Below, piece by piece: positions 9,035-18,439 of a stretch of DNA of 64,000 nt. How positions within the stretch are numbered: the first letter of the stretch is position 1; each line of letters opens with the position of its first letter. Origin of the DNA: Paenibacillus luteus (GTDB taxonomy: Bacteria > Bacillota > Bacilli > Paenibacillales > Paenibacillaceae). The position numbers were made by a program, and so were the translations under genes. The DNA lies in contig NZ_SKCD01000011.1 in NCBI RefSeq assembly GCF_006542765.1, positions 372,001-436,000 on the forward strand, read 5' to 3'. The notes beneath the pieces are model-generated. The model was not told where the DNA came from and did no database searches. It saw nothing but the letters and a program-made list of their open reading frames with translations.

Positions 9035-9102
9035 TTAGTAACCATGGTTAGTAATAAACCACTGGACATTTATAAAATAATCGAAAAAAGGTTTTACACA
9101 AT

Positions 9103-12090
9103 TCATAAAAGCTGATTCATCATTTTTCTTGAATCTTCATATTTCTCAAAAGTGATTTTTTCTTGAACTGCAAGTAAGTATCTTTGTGTATCCTTGGTAT
9201 AGGGATGATTCTCTCCTAAAATTCTTCTATATATTACTAATGCTTCTTTAAATATGTTTTGAGCTTCTGTCCAATTTTCTACCACCCACTTAAGTTTTCC
9301 AATACTATTAAGGACAAGTCCAACATTAAAATTATCTTCTCCATAATAAATAGAAAAATATTCTAATGCAAAGGTGAAATACTCCTCTGATAACTTATAC
9401 TCCTTTAATCCGCGACATGCCATACCTAAATTATTATATATTCTTGCTAGGCGAGGTACATCTTCTCTAATTAACTGTTTCTCAATCTGTAATGCTCTGT
9501 TACATTTCTTAAAAGCTTCTTCAAACAACCCTAGTCGAATACATAAATAACCATAATTATTTTGTATATGTGCCTCTTCTAAGTAATCTGGATTCTCAAT
9601 TTCATTTATTATAGTTAATGAATCCTCAAAATATTCAATTGCCCTATAAATGTCCTCTCCATTGTTTTCTGAAATTCCTTTATCTCGATATGACAGTGCA
9701 ATACTGCTCAATATGTCTAACTTAAGAGATGGTATGGGCTCATTTTCATTTAATAAATGCAACGATTTAAACAAGATTTTGAGTGCATCACTGAATAGTC
9801 TTAATTTCATTAGCGTTTGTGCTAAAGAAACTTCTGCAACAATGATCTCATTATATCGCACAAATTCCTTTTTACTAACTAGATCAATGACCCTTTCCAT
9901 ATATTTTCGAGAATTTGTATAATCACCAGCATCACGCAGATATGTCCCAAATGTAGTAAATAGTCCAGCTATTCTGTACGTAACTACAAATTCACGTTTT
10001 TCCTCCATTTGTTCAATCCATTTTACAACTTTAGTGAATAGCTCTTTTCCCTGAAGGTGCCTACCATGTTCTAAAAGAAATATTCCTGTCTTCTGAACCA
10101 AGTAAAATACTATTTGTTCTGAAACTCCTTCTTCTATTGCATGGTCTATAAGTGCTAATGTGTGAGGCAACCATTTTTCGTAATGAATCCAATTAACAGG
10201 ATCATTCGTATTATACTCGAATTTTTCTTTAATTGTTGCTGCCAGTTCAATGATGCAGTTACTTTTTGAATCAGAGGACATGCTGTATTTAATTACCTCT
10301 TGAACTAATCTATGAATAGATAATGTTTGTTCTTCATTATCTATATCTATAAGTGAATAATTAAGTAATATACTAATGGCATTATCAACTTCAAATTCAT
10401 CGAATGACCAGATATCATTTTGCTCAAACAAAGAACGTGGAATTAACTCTGATGCAGTAAATGAGAGCCAATTCAATAATTTTACTGGAATTTTAGATTG
10501 ACTTCTAACTTCTGAAAAAGATAAATTCCATGTAGTAGCAACAGTGGCATTATAATCAGGAATTTCTGGAGATTGGTCCAACAGCCTTAACTTGTGTTCA
10601 TTAAACATTTTTAAATAGCTACTAAAAGATTTCCCTTTTTGCTTGATGTATGCTGCTGCATGAGCTAGAGCAAGAGGTAAATTCCCCAGAACTGCTGCTA
10701 ACTCCTTAACTTCTTTTGACCACTTCAACTGAGTTCGGGTCACCAGATAAGTTTCAGCTTCTTCAGGTGAGAAGCATTCTAGTTGTATGGTCCTTGAGAA
10801 GCTGTCAAGATGTTGATTTCTAGATGTAATTAGAACATGTCCAAGAAGATTCTGCGGTAAATAGGGTTCTATTTTACTCCAATCATTAAGGTTATCGAAT
10901 ATTAGCAACCAACCTTTATGACTACTTAACCAATCAAAAGCAATATCCATTAATTTTTCATTGCTAACTTCTTCATCTGGATATTCTTTCAATTGCTTTG
11001 CAAATCGAATATAGTCAGAATAAAGTTTATTATCGTCTTCTGAATTTATCCACCATACTACATCATATTGATCTTTATAGCGATAAGCATATTCAATTGC
11101 AAGCTGTGTCTTCCCGATACCACCAAGTCCTACAATAACCTGAGTCAATGTAATCGTATTGATTGTTTGTAAGGATTCTAATAATCTATTAAAAAAGTTA
11201 TCACGACCAGTAAAGTAAACATTTCGTTTCGGCAAACTAAAGATTTGCTCATGATTCTCATAAGAACTAATATTTTTAATATTAATTCCTCTGCTTCGGA
11301 TAAGATCTACTAATTGTGATCTATTAATGGTTCCAGCCATTGATGATTTTTCTTCAACAGCTGTCCTTAGTACGTCAAATAAATTATGCGCCACTCTTGA
11401 GTCTCGTTGAACAAGCATATCAAGCAATTTATTCCATATAATAGTACTTTCTCTACTTGCTAAGCTTTCTAGATCAAAATATATAACCACCAAAGACTTC
11501 ATAAAAGACCAAAGTTCTTCATCAGTGACTGGTAATCCTTTAGCCTTAGTTAATTGTGATCTAAATATCTGCAAATAATTTCTCTTTGAATTAGAGCTAA
11601 ATCTTTCTATATCTATTTTCGAGCAATAATCATTCGCATCCTTGGCAGACCTAGCCCATTGTAAAATTAGTTGAAGATCTTTATCTATATTAGCATTATA
11701 TATCCCAATACCAATTCCAATTCTATCAGTTTGCACATCAAATACTGCACCAAACCTGTTGTTAAAAGTATACCATGCATCTTTTATAACTGATTCAAAA
11801 ATAATATTTGAAGGTGCATCACTAAATTTTAAATCGTGTTTAATCTGTAAAAACAACTTTCTAATCACCCCCTGATCCTCACTTGACACAATAATATCGT
11901 CAACTGTAGCGCCACTAAATCTCTGCTGAAATGAAACCTCTTTCGTTAGCCCTAACTCTAAACCTCTTGGGATGCTTTTATTTAAGAGGTCGACTAAATA
12001 TGTTGTACCAACCAAATTTTCAAACTTCACACCCCCATTTCCTGTAGAAAAAGGGTTAGATAATGCTGAATCCCGATTAGTCTCTTTCAT
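9103..12090 (-). CDS. STAND NTPase: PD-(D/E)xK-like nuclease, NB-ARC, TPR repeats
   Basis: A 995-residue NLR-like protein. Residues 1-150 resemble Cap4/DUF4297-type nucleases: E24, the DD pair in ATVDDIIV (64-65) and LQIKH (Q82, K84) form a plausible E...D...QxK site. The NB-ARC ATPase has a P-loop VGLGGIGKTQLA (about 320-331), Walker B LLIFDN (395-400), ITSRN and the GxP motif GNLPLAL. The last 250 residues are TPR repeats (for example ARIYNNLGMACRGLKEYKLSEEY, split here as ARIYNNLGMACR and GLKEYKLSEEY). Known proteins of this design are anti-phage sensors that switch on a nuclease after ligand binding to the repeats. AAGGAAA lies 8 bases before the ATG. AT-rich compared with its surroundings. 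Confidence 0.75.
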   Translation of the reverse strand: MKETNRDSALSNPFSTGNGGVKFENLVGTTYLVDLLNKSIPRGLELGLTKEVSFQQRFSGATVDDIIVSSEDQGVIRKLFLQIKHDLKFSDAPSNIIFESVIKDAWYTFNNRFGAVFDVQTDRIGIGIGIYNANIDKDLQLILQWARSAKDANDYCSKIDIERFSSNSKRNYLQIFRSQLTKAKGLPVTDEELWSFMKSLVVIYFDLESLASRESTIIWNKLLDMLVQRDSRVAHNLFDVLRTAVEEKSSMAGTINRSQLVDLIRSRGINIKNISSYENHEQIFSLPKRNVYFTGRDNFFNRLLESLQTINTITLTQVIVGLGGIGKTQLAIEYAYRYKDQYDVVWWINSEDDNKLYSDYIRFAKQLKEYPDEEVSNEKLMDIAFDWLSSHKGWLLIFDNLNDWSKIEPYLPQNLLGHVLITSRNQHLDSFSRTIQLECFSPEEAETYLVTRTQLKWSKEVKELAAVLGNLPLALAHAAAYIKQKGKSFSSYLKMFNEHKLRLLDQSPEIPDYNATVATTWNLSFSEVRSQSKIPVKLLNWLSFTASELIPRSLFEQNDIWSFDEFEVDNAISILLNYSLIDIDNEEQTLSIHRLVQEVIKYSMSSDSKSNCIIELAATIKEKFEYNTNDPVNWIHYEKWLPHTLALIDHAIEEGVSEQIVFYLVQKTGIFLLEHGRHLQGKELFTKVVKWIEQMEEKREFVVTYRIAGLFTTFGTYLRDAGDYTNSRKYMERVIDLVSKKEFVRYNEIIVAEVSLAQTLMKLRLFSDALKILFKSLHLLNENEPIPSLKLDILSSIALSYRDKGISENNGEDIYRAIEYFEDSLTIINEIENPDYLEEAHIQNNYGYLCIRLGLFEEAFKKCNRALQIEKQLIREDVPRLARIYNNLGMACRGLKEYKLSEEYFTFALEYFSIYYGEDNFNVGLVLNSIGKLKWVVENWTEAQNIFKEALVIYRRILGENHPYTKDTQRYLLAVQEKITFEKYEDSRKMMNQLL

Positions 12091-12187
12091 AGTAGATTTC
12101 CTTTCAAATATTTAGGCTTTAACTTAAATGTCTGTCAGTACTCATTTTCCTTTTCATAGTACTTGACATGATAATATCGTATTTTTT

Positions 12188-14395
12188 TTAACTGGATAAT
12201 GGCAAATAGTCTTCGCTCATACCCATCATCATTCTATAATGAGCATGGTGTCCCGTAACCTCAAAAATTTTTTCAAAGACCTTTAAGTATTTTTCGACCA
12301 TATCAATTGTAACTTCAGAATATAAATCATCATTAATAAAATGAGAACCATCATTCACCCATGACATAAGAGACTTACAAATAACTTTTTCCTCATCATT
12401 AAATAGATCAATAATTTGGTCCTCATGATAATTCCCGAAAATCTTGAAATAGTTCTCGATAATTCTTCTTATCAAGTTCTGAACAGAACTTGATGATCTT
12501 TCTTGAGCAAATTTCACTTCCTGCCACATCAATTCATAGGATGATTTGATTGGATTAGACTCATAATATTTTATTTGCGATACATTATTGATCTTTCTCA
12601 AAATCCAAAATGATTCATCACTTAATCGATTTGTCCCCTTACCTTTATTAAAAGAAACTTCTTTGTGAAAATATATATTATGTGTAAGGATGAACAGTTG
12701 ACGTATCATTCCGTTCCTGTTTTTTCTTATTTCGTCAATAATTTTTCTTATTAGGCTACTTACTATGAAAATAATATTGCTATCGAGGCTAGAAATAGGA
12801 TCATCAATCACGACAATTTTATTCTCAGTTATTCTACTTTTATCATTGCTTCCATTAAGTAGTTGAACAAAATATAGGAAAGTAACAAATGTTTTTTCTC
12901 CCTCGCTCAAAGTTTCCTTTGCATCCTCCCCATTTTCTCTTACTATAGAGTAATTTCCTTTTATAGATGTTTCTGAGAATTTAAAGTTTGTAAAACTGAA
13001 TGATTTTAATAAATTATTCATTTCATTGATTGATGGTATAACACTTGTTATTTGACTTTCAAATTCTTCAATTTCTTTTATGAGCATTTTCTTCGTTTCT
13101 TTTTTTGTCTCTATTTTCGACAAAATACCCGTCTTAGCGCTATTTAAACTGAAATCTTTCTCTTCATATAATTTTAGATTATCCTTATTCTCAACAGAAA
13201 TAAATTTCCAAACACGAGCAATGAGTATTCTTTTTTCTTCAATAATGTTATCAATTAGTTCATTATGATTTCTAATTTCCCTATTATAAGCGTCAATCAT
13301 CTTATTAATTGCTATAATATCTTCAAAGCATGATTCAAGTACTATTGAACTACTTGGCTCATTCTTTTTTTTAGATAGTAATAGCATGTTAGCTTGGTAC
13401 TTTGTTTTTATTATTTCTTTCCTACTGCTTATTTCTTGTTTATTTATATACTCATTTTCAATTTCTAGCAGTACATCAACTTGTTCAATGACATCAACTA
13501 GCGTTCTAGAATATTTAGAACACACTTCATTAAGATAATCTATTTGTTTATTAAATTCTTCATTAAAAAGCTCATCTAGCTTCCTTCCGAATTCTTCACC
13601 TGTTGTTTGCTGGCAAAAGGGGCAAACTCCATTGGTAAGTTTTAAATGATCATGACCTTGTTTTACCCAATCACTAATATTCAGTTTTGAAATTAATCGA
13701 GAGATATCTATGTCTTCACGGCCAATAATTTTTGATGAGAAAATTGGATCTATTGTTATTTCCAAACAATCTCTAGGATCAATTTTTCTTAAAATTCCAA
13801 CTTTTTCTTTAGTACTTCCAAACACCCTACTACACCTATTTTGAAGCTCGTCATATGTTTCTATAATTTCGGTATTTCTTGCTTCTTCTTTACATTTTTC
13901 CTTGAATTTAGTTTTCACTGCCCTGAATCCTTTAAACGCCTCTTCAAATACACTGTCATACTTTTGTTTAAGTTTCCAGCATTGTTCTTCAAAAACTGAT
14001 TCATTCTGAATTTGCTCATCAGTCTTCTGTTGCCGAATAATCTCTAGTTTAGATAACTCATCATTTGTTTTATTTAGTTCTATTCTTCTGCTTTCTATTG
14101 CTTGCTGGATATCATGAGATTCTTTCCCTAAAGTAAAAATACCCTTAATGTTACTATCCTGGTGAAAATTCTCTTCAATAAAATCTTTATTATATACTAA
14201 TTTTCTCAGTTCAGAGCTATTGACCCACGATATCTCAGACTGTGGATATTTTTCGGGATTTTTCAATAAGTTTGAAATAGTAGTTTTCCCACTGCCATTC
14301 GTACCGTATACAAAATTCACTTGCTTTAATTGATCTATCACAACGCCAGTATCGTCATAACTTGCCTTACTTTTTATAACAATTCTATTAATCAA
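12188..14395 (-). CDS. RloC/PrrC-like AAA_13 ATPase, candidate anticodon nuclease
   Basis: A 735-residue ABC/SMC-type ATPase of the AAA_13 family. The P-loop is YGTNGSGKTT (30-39), then VYNKDFIEENF and IKGIFTLG, which are diagnostic. A coiled-coil region is interrupted by CPFC (258-261), a zinc-hook-like turn as in RloC. The ABC signature is TLSEGEKTF (about 495-503), Walker B IVVIDD (527-532) with ISSLD, and ILTHN. At the C-terminus R643, E647 and H685 are spaced like the Arg-Glu-His triad proposed for the PrrC/RloC tRNA-cleaving domain; that reading is inference. The start is TTG with AGGAGGG just upstream. No restriction-modification genes accompany it. The STAND gene follows 97 bases later in the same direction. 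Confidence 0.75.
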   Translation of the reverse strand: MINRIVIKSKASYDDTGVVIDQLKQVNFVYGTNGSGKTTISNLLKNPEKYPQSEISWVNSSELRKLVYNKDFIEENFHQDSNIKGIFTLGKESHDIQQAIESRRIELNKTNDELSKLEIIRQQKTDEQIQNESVFEEQCWKLKQKYDSVFEEAFKGFRAVKTKFKEKCKEEARNTEIIETYDELQNRCSRVFGSTKEKVGILRKIDPRDCLEITIDPIFSSKIIGREDIDISRLISKLNISDWVKQGHDHLKLTNGVCPFCQQTTGEEFGRKLDELFNEEFNKQIDYLNEVCSKYSRTLVDVIEQVDVLLEIENEYINKQEISSRKEIIKTKYQANMLLLSKKKNEPSSSIVLESCFEDIIAINKMIDAYNREIRNHNELIDNIIEEKRILIARVWKFISVENKDNLKLYEEKDFSLNSAKTGILSKIETKKETKKMLIKEIEEFESQITSVIPSINEMNNLLKSFSFTNFKFSETSIKGNYSIVRENGEDAKETLSEGEKTFVTFLYFVQLLNGSNDKSRITENKIVVIDDPISSLDSNIIFIVSSLIRKIIDEIRKNRNGMIRQLFILTHNIYFHKEVSFNKGKGTNRLSDESFWILRKINNVSQIKYYESNPIKSSYELMWQEVKFAQERSSSSVQNLIRRIIENYFKIFGNYHEDQIIDLFNDEEKVICKSLMSWVNDGSHFINDDLYSEVTIDMVEKYLKVFEKIFEVTGHHAHYRMMMGMSEDYLPLSS

Positions 14396-14406
14396 GTAAC
14401 TCCCTC

Positions 14407-14478
14407 CTAGTTTAGAAGTTTCTTTTGAATACCTTTACAGGAAAAATTCTTAAATATAATATTCGACATAGTTCTCAT
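14407..14478 (-). CDS. Possible 23-residue leader peptide before the RloC-like gene
   Basis: A minus-strand micro-frame, MRTMSNIIFKNF through KKLLN, with GGAAGGGG just upstream. Spacing is too short for its first ATG but good for the ATG at 14469. Its TAG stop overlaps the AGGAGGG ribosome site of the RloC-like gene, the geometry expected of a coupling leader. Its length is also within what chance allows. Confidence 0.25.
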   Translation of the reverse strand: MRTMSNIIFKNFSCKGIQKKLLN

Positions 14479-14511
14479 CACCCCTTCCAAAAGAACTAAA
14501 ATTCTCCATAC

Positions 14512-14541
14512 AAAAAACCTCCAGAATATTTCTAGAGGCCC
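14512..14541 (-). terminator. Terminator after the recombinase fragment
   Basis: On the minus strand CCTCTAGA...TCTGGAGG (one wobble) is followed by TTTTTT. It separates the recombinase stump from the defence genes, so those must have their own promoter in 14396-14511. Confidence 0.75.
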
Positions 14542-14573
14542 ATTCCCAACTTTATATTGCTTCATGCGATATC

Positions 14574-15401
14574 TTACCTATAACAAACCCTCAACTCCAC
14601 CCGATTCCCTTCCCGATCATACACAATCCGCTCCACTAGCTTCTTCAACGCCCGATTCTTCTCTTCACTCGTCACTGAACCGCTCCACAACTCCCTAAAC
14701 TCACCTATCCGCTCATATATCTGCTCCACAGTCGGATAATTCCCTTCATCTACTACAACCTTCCGCAAATCCTTCAACTCTTCCTCCAGCTTCTGTATCT
14801 GCCTTGACCGAACAGCCTTTCGCTCTAAAAATACTTGTTTCGTTATCATGTCCTCTTCATACGATTCATGCAGCTTGTCCAGCGCCCGCTTCTGCTTTTT
14901 CAACTCCTGCTCCTTGACCTCAATGATCGTCTGCGTATCATTATAGCGACTGCCATGTAATTCAATTTCTCGCAAAATGTTTGGATCAACATGGATAATC
15001 CGATCATACAGAGCATTGAAAAAATCAGCATCCATTACCTTTCCGCGCTGCTCACATTTGCTGCCATCTTTGTACTCGTGATAGCATAATGCGCTCCAAT
15101 GCTGCCCTTGCTTCTTATTCTCACCTACTCGGAATCTCATTCGTGAACCGCACTTTTCACAATACAGCAAGCCTGACAACGGAAAAATGTTACGCCTTGA
15201 ATTGGGGTTCAGCATGCGATTCTTAAGCAGCCGCTCCATAATGACTTCATGTTCTTCCGGCGTTTTCAGCTTTTCATGCGTTCCCATGACTTTAATCCGC
15301 TCTTCTTCAGGTACAAGTTCCACCTGACCACGCTTGGAACGGGTTTTACCATAAGCGATGTAACCCAAATCGATTTCACTTGCCAATACGTTTACTTCCA
15401 A
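14574..15401 (-). pseudogene. Large serine recombinase, C-terminal fragment
   Basis: 275 residues matching the back half of a large serine recombinase. There is the end of the recombinase domain (GYIAYGKTRSKRG), a zinc ribbon (LLYCEKCGSRMRF ... CYHEYKDGSKCEQRG), a long coiled coil, and the C-terminal LVERIVYDREGNRVEL. The N-terminal resolvase domain with the catalytic Ser is absent. The frame begins directly beside a terminator hairpin (15405-15437) that appears to belong to the neighbouring LLM gene, so the 5' part was lost by deletion. It could not integrate or excise the element by itself. It marks the right edge of the island. Confidence 0.8.
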
Positions 15402-15404
15402 AAC

Positions 15405-15437
15405 AAAAAGCCTCCGCCAATTCCACTGGCGAAAGCA
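15405..15437 (-). terminator. Terminator of the LLM/MFS operon, at island junction
   Basis: On the minus strand GCTTTCGCCA...TGGCGGAGGC is followed by TTTTTGTTTT. It lies about 150 bases past the LLM stop and touches the truncated recombinase frame. Confidence 0.75.
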
Positions 15438-15583
15438 TTTTAAAATTGATTCATTCTAACAACCAATCAACGAAATATTCATATGAATCACTAAGCTTCA
15501 ACAATCCCCGATAGCTTAGAAGCACCGCTCTTTTTCACCTTAGAATTCCCCAAGTTTATTTACCCAAAAGCCAATTCACTACA

Positions 15584-16906
15584 CTAATTAACCGTCTCCA
15601 AAGCATAACGGTTATCAGGAACCTGAAGCCCCAGGTTACCACGCAGCGTCTCATACTCGTATTCGGTACGGAACAGCCCCCGTTCCTGCAGGACCGGAAC
15701 TACCAGATCAATAAAGTCCTCGAGACCGCCTGGCACTACCGTACGAATATTGAAACCGTCAGCGGCTTCACTTTCAAACCAATCCTGAATCAAATCAGCC
15801 ACCTTCTCTGGTGTACCGATGAACGAAGTGCGAGGCGTAGAGGCGAGCAATGCCACTTGACGCAGGGTCAGCCCCTCTTCTTTTGCCTGCTGCTTGATCT
15901 TGTCTGTGGTGCTGCGGAAGCTGTTACTGCCGAGATCACCGATCTCAGGAAACGGTTCATCCAGCAGGAACTGAGAGAAGTCGAAGTGTTCGAAATATCG
16001 GCCTAAATAATTGAGAGCCTGATCAATGGTGACCAGTCCCGCGATTTCCTGATATTTTTGCTCGGCTTCTTCTTCCGTTTTCCCCACGATTGGACCGATG
16101 CCAGGGAAAATCAGGATTTCCTCTGCCTTGCGACCAAGCGCTACCGCTCTTTTCTTAACATCTGCATAAAACTCCCTTGCTTCTTCCAGCGTCTCATGCG
16201 CCGTGTAGATAGCATCTGCCGACCGGGCTGCCAAATCCTTGCCGGATTCGGAAGAGCCAGCCTGAAAGATGACCGGCTGCCCCTGTCTGGAACGTGCCAC
16301 ATTGAGCGGTCCCTGCACAGAAAAGTGAGTCCCTTTATGATTCAACGTGTGCAGCTTCGCGGGATCAAAGAATACGCCATTCTCCTTATCGCCAATAAAG
16401 GCATCGTCCTCCCATGAATCCCATAGGCCTCTGACCACATCCAGATGCTCTTCCGCAATTTCGTAGCGCAAAGCATGATTCGGATGCTCGCCTTTGCCGA
16501 AATTAAGCGCTGACCCTTCCAGCGGTGAAGTGACGACATTCCATCCGGCCCTTCCACCGCTTAAATGATCGAGAGAAGCGAATTGCCTCGCAACCGTGAA
16601 TGGCTCACTGTATGAAGTAGATAAAGTCGCGACCAGTCCAACGTTTGAGGTAACCCCCGAAAGCGCAGTTAGAAGAGTCAGAGGCTCAAAACGATTTAGA
16701 AAATGAGGATTGGATTTCTCGTTGATAAACAGACCGTCCGCAATAAACAGCAGATCAAATTTTCCTTCCTCGGCCTTAAGCGCCTGCTTTTTGTAGAAAT
16801 CAAGGCTTACGCTCGCATTGACCGGAATGTCCGGGTGACGCCAGAAAGAAATACTGTTGCCCACTCCGTTCAAATTAGCTCCTAATTTCAATTGTCGTTT
16901 CGTCAT
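15584..16906 (-). CDS. LLM-class flavin-dependent monooxygenase (NtaA/SnaA/DszA family)
   Basis: A 440-residue bacterial-luciferase-like monooxygenase. Landmarks are the N-terminal [27 protein letters not shown], the flavin-binding region [30 protein letters not shown], and [19 protein letters not shown], all typical of the NtaA/SnaA/DszA branch. These enzymes use FMNH2 from a separate reductase to oxidise small sulfur or nitrogen compounds. AGGAGG lies 8 bases before the ATG. The start overlaps the end of the upstream MFS gene by 32 bases, so transporter and enzyme form one operon, probably for uptake or export plus oxidation of the same compound. Substrate not predictable. Confidence 0.88.
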   Translation of the reverse strand: MTKRQLKLGANLNGVGNSISFWRHPDIPVNASVSLDFYKKQALKAEEGKFDLLFIADGLFINEKSNPHFLNRFEPLTLLTALSGVTSNVGLVATLSTSYSEPFTVARQFASLDHLSGGRAGWNVVTSPLEGSALNFGKGEHPNHALRYEIAEEHLDVVRGLWDSWEDDAFIGDKENGVFFDPAKLHTLNHKGTHFSVQGPLNVARSRQGQPVIFQAGSSESGKDLAARSADAIYTAHETLEEAREFYADVKKRAVALGRKAEEILIFPGIGPIVGKTEEEAEQKYQEIAGLVTIDQALNYLGRYFEHFDFSQFLLDEPFPEIGDLGSNSFRSTTDKIKQQAKEEGLTLRQVALLASTPRTSFIGTPEKVADLIQDWFESEAADGFNIRTVVPGGLEDFIDLVVPVLQERGLFRTEYEYETLRGNLGLQVPDNRYALETVN

Positions 16907-18146
16907 CTTTGAGTCCTCCTATATTTGGGTCATTTATCAAATCGGTTTTTAACGTCTTGTTTGGATCGTTGATCTTTACCACACATGCGGCTAGAAGTAG
17001 TACAACACCTGTCAGAAGAAAAATAAACGGCACTCCTGTCCAGCCACCCAGAAATCCGCCGATTAACGGTCCCAGCACAATACCGAATTGGCTGGCGGTC
17101 TGACTCAAACTGACGGCCCTCCCCCGGAAATCGTGATCGACATATTTTATGATCAGAGCATTCATGGCCGGGTACACCGCTGCAAAGAACAAACCATATA
17201 CAAATCGCAAGCTTCCAAAATAAATCAGGTTAAACGCAGTCAGTTGCAGAAGACAGCCAAATCCGCCACCTAGCAGACCGATAAATAATGTTTTCTCGTA
17301 CCCGATCCTCCCGCCAATCCGTCCCCAGCGCGGCCCCATAATCACCGTAGCTACGCCGATAGCCGAGAAAACGATGCCTGCACTAAGTGTCGCACTGCTG
17401 ACATCTCCCCCGATTTGCACGACATAAAGCGTCAGCACAGGCTCTATAATTAGAACGGAAGTCGACACCAGCAGAATCAGTCCATAGATTCGCATTAATC
17501 CGGGAGTGGCGGCTGCCTTTTTCAGATCGCCTACGATGCTCGAACGAGCGCTGGTCCGAGGCTCGCGCGTTTCTTTGACTCCAAGTACCATAAGCGCCGA
17601 GATCAGCGTAATCATTCCGGATGCAATAAAGCATCCCCTCAGCCCGATCCAATGGCTTAATATTCCACCTGCCAGTGGTCCAAGAATTCCTCCAGCAGCA
17701 GTAGATGTGGAGATGACACCAAGCGCATAGCCTACATGCTTCTCGGGCGTATTGGTTCCCACCAAGGTGATCGATGCTGGATTAAATCCGGCCATGAGTC
17801 CCTGAAATATCCGCACAGCAATGAACATGTAGGGATCATGTACAAAATAGTTAGCCAGATGGGCCACGGCCAGCCCAACGCCTGAACGAATCAGCATTAG
17901 CTTGCTGCCGTACTTGTCAGCTAGCGATCCCCAGAAAGGGGCACATAGTCCACTGATCAGAAAGCTAATGGAAATCGATACGCCGGACCAAACTTCCAGT
18001 CCACTCTGTATTCCTAAATTTTTTTGCAGGAACAAAGGAAAAAACGGAACAGACAAGGTATATGCCATATGATTGAAAAACAAGCCTAACCATAGAATAT
18101 ACAGATTTCGTTTCCAATGAGGCATAGGCCAATCTCCATACTCCAT
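16875..18146 (-). CDS. MFS transporter, MdtG-like
   Basis: A 12-TM major facilitator of about 420 residues. [19 protein letters not shown], the TM2-3 loop [17 protein letters not shown] and [13 protein letters not shown] resemble MdtG-type drug/H+ antiporters. Two starts are possible. The ATG at 18146 has AGGA very close (3-4 bases). The ATG seven codons later, at 18125, has GGAG at a normal 8-base spacing and gives MPHWKRN. The second looks better, but the longer form is given for safety. It is the first gene of the operon with the LLM monooxygenase. Confidence 0.85.
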   Translation of the reverse strand: MEYGDWPMPHWKRNLYILWLGLFFNHMAYTLSVPFFPLFLQKNLGIQSGLEVWSGVSISISFLISGLCAPFWGSLADKYGSKLMLIRSGVGLAVAHLANYFVHDPYMFIAVRIFQGLMAGFNPASITLVGTNTPEKHVGYALGVISTSTAAGGILGPLAGGILSHWIGLRGCFIASGMITLISALMVLGVKETREPRTSARSSIVGDLKKAAATPGLMRIYGLILLVSTSVLIIEPVLTLYVVQIGGDVSSATLSAGIVFSAIGVATVIMGPRWGRIGGRIGYEKTLFIGLLGGGFGCLLQLTAFNLIYFGSLRFVYGLFFAAVYPAMNALIIKYVDHDFRGRAVSLSQTASQFGIVLGPLIGGFLGGWTGVPFIFLLTGVVLLLAACVVKINDPNKTLKTDLINDPNIGGLKDDETTIEIRS

Positions 18147-18302
18147 AATTCCTATATAAAAAGTAGGTTATAGTCCATATTAAGTTACAGCTTCGGGAAA
18201 GTATAATAGAAAAGTTCAATATGCACATTCAACAATTGAATCAGGTTATCGCGAATATTCGATAAGGAATCACCTCATCTTAATCATGTGGCGAAAATCA
18301 AA

Positions 18303-18341
18303 ATAAGCCGCCTCCAATGCCAGAAGCATTGAGGCGGCTTA
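18303..18341 (-). terminator. Terminator of the isomerase/epimerase operon
   Basis: Long hairpin TAAGCCGCCTC(A)ATGC...GCATTGGAGGCGGCTTA with a T-rich tail (TTATTTTGATTTT) on the minus strand, 100 bases past the stop at 18440. Confidence 0.8.
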
Positions 18342-18439
18342 AATAAGATGGCGGTACAGATTATCATATTCTCTCTGCACGAGGTACGCCCTGTTTTGCT
18401 ATCAATAAGACAGGTGTCGAAATAGATAGTTAAATAAAA

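Noticed and set aside
9036..9047. TAACCATGGTTA palindrome downstream of the STAND gene
   Set aside because: A 12-base symmetry with no promoter or repeat partner nearby; not convincing as an att or operator site.
12091..12187. Hairpin and 12-codon frame between the RloC-like and STAND genes
   Set aside because: The TCAGTACT symmetry is imperfect and the frame lacks a ribosome site, so neither is listed as a feature.
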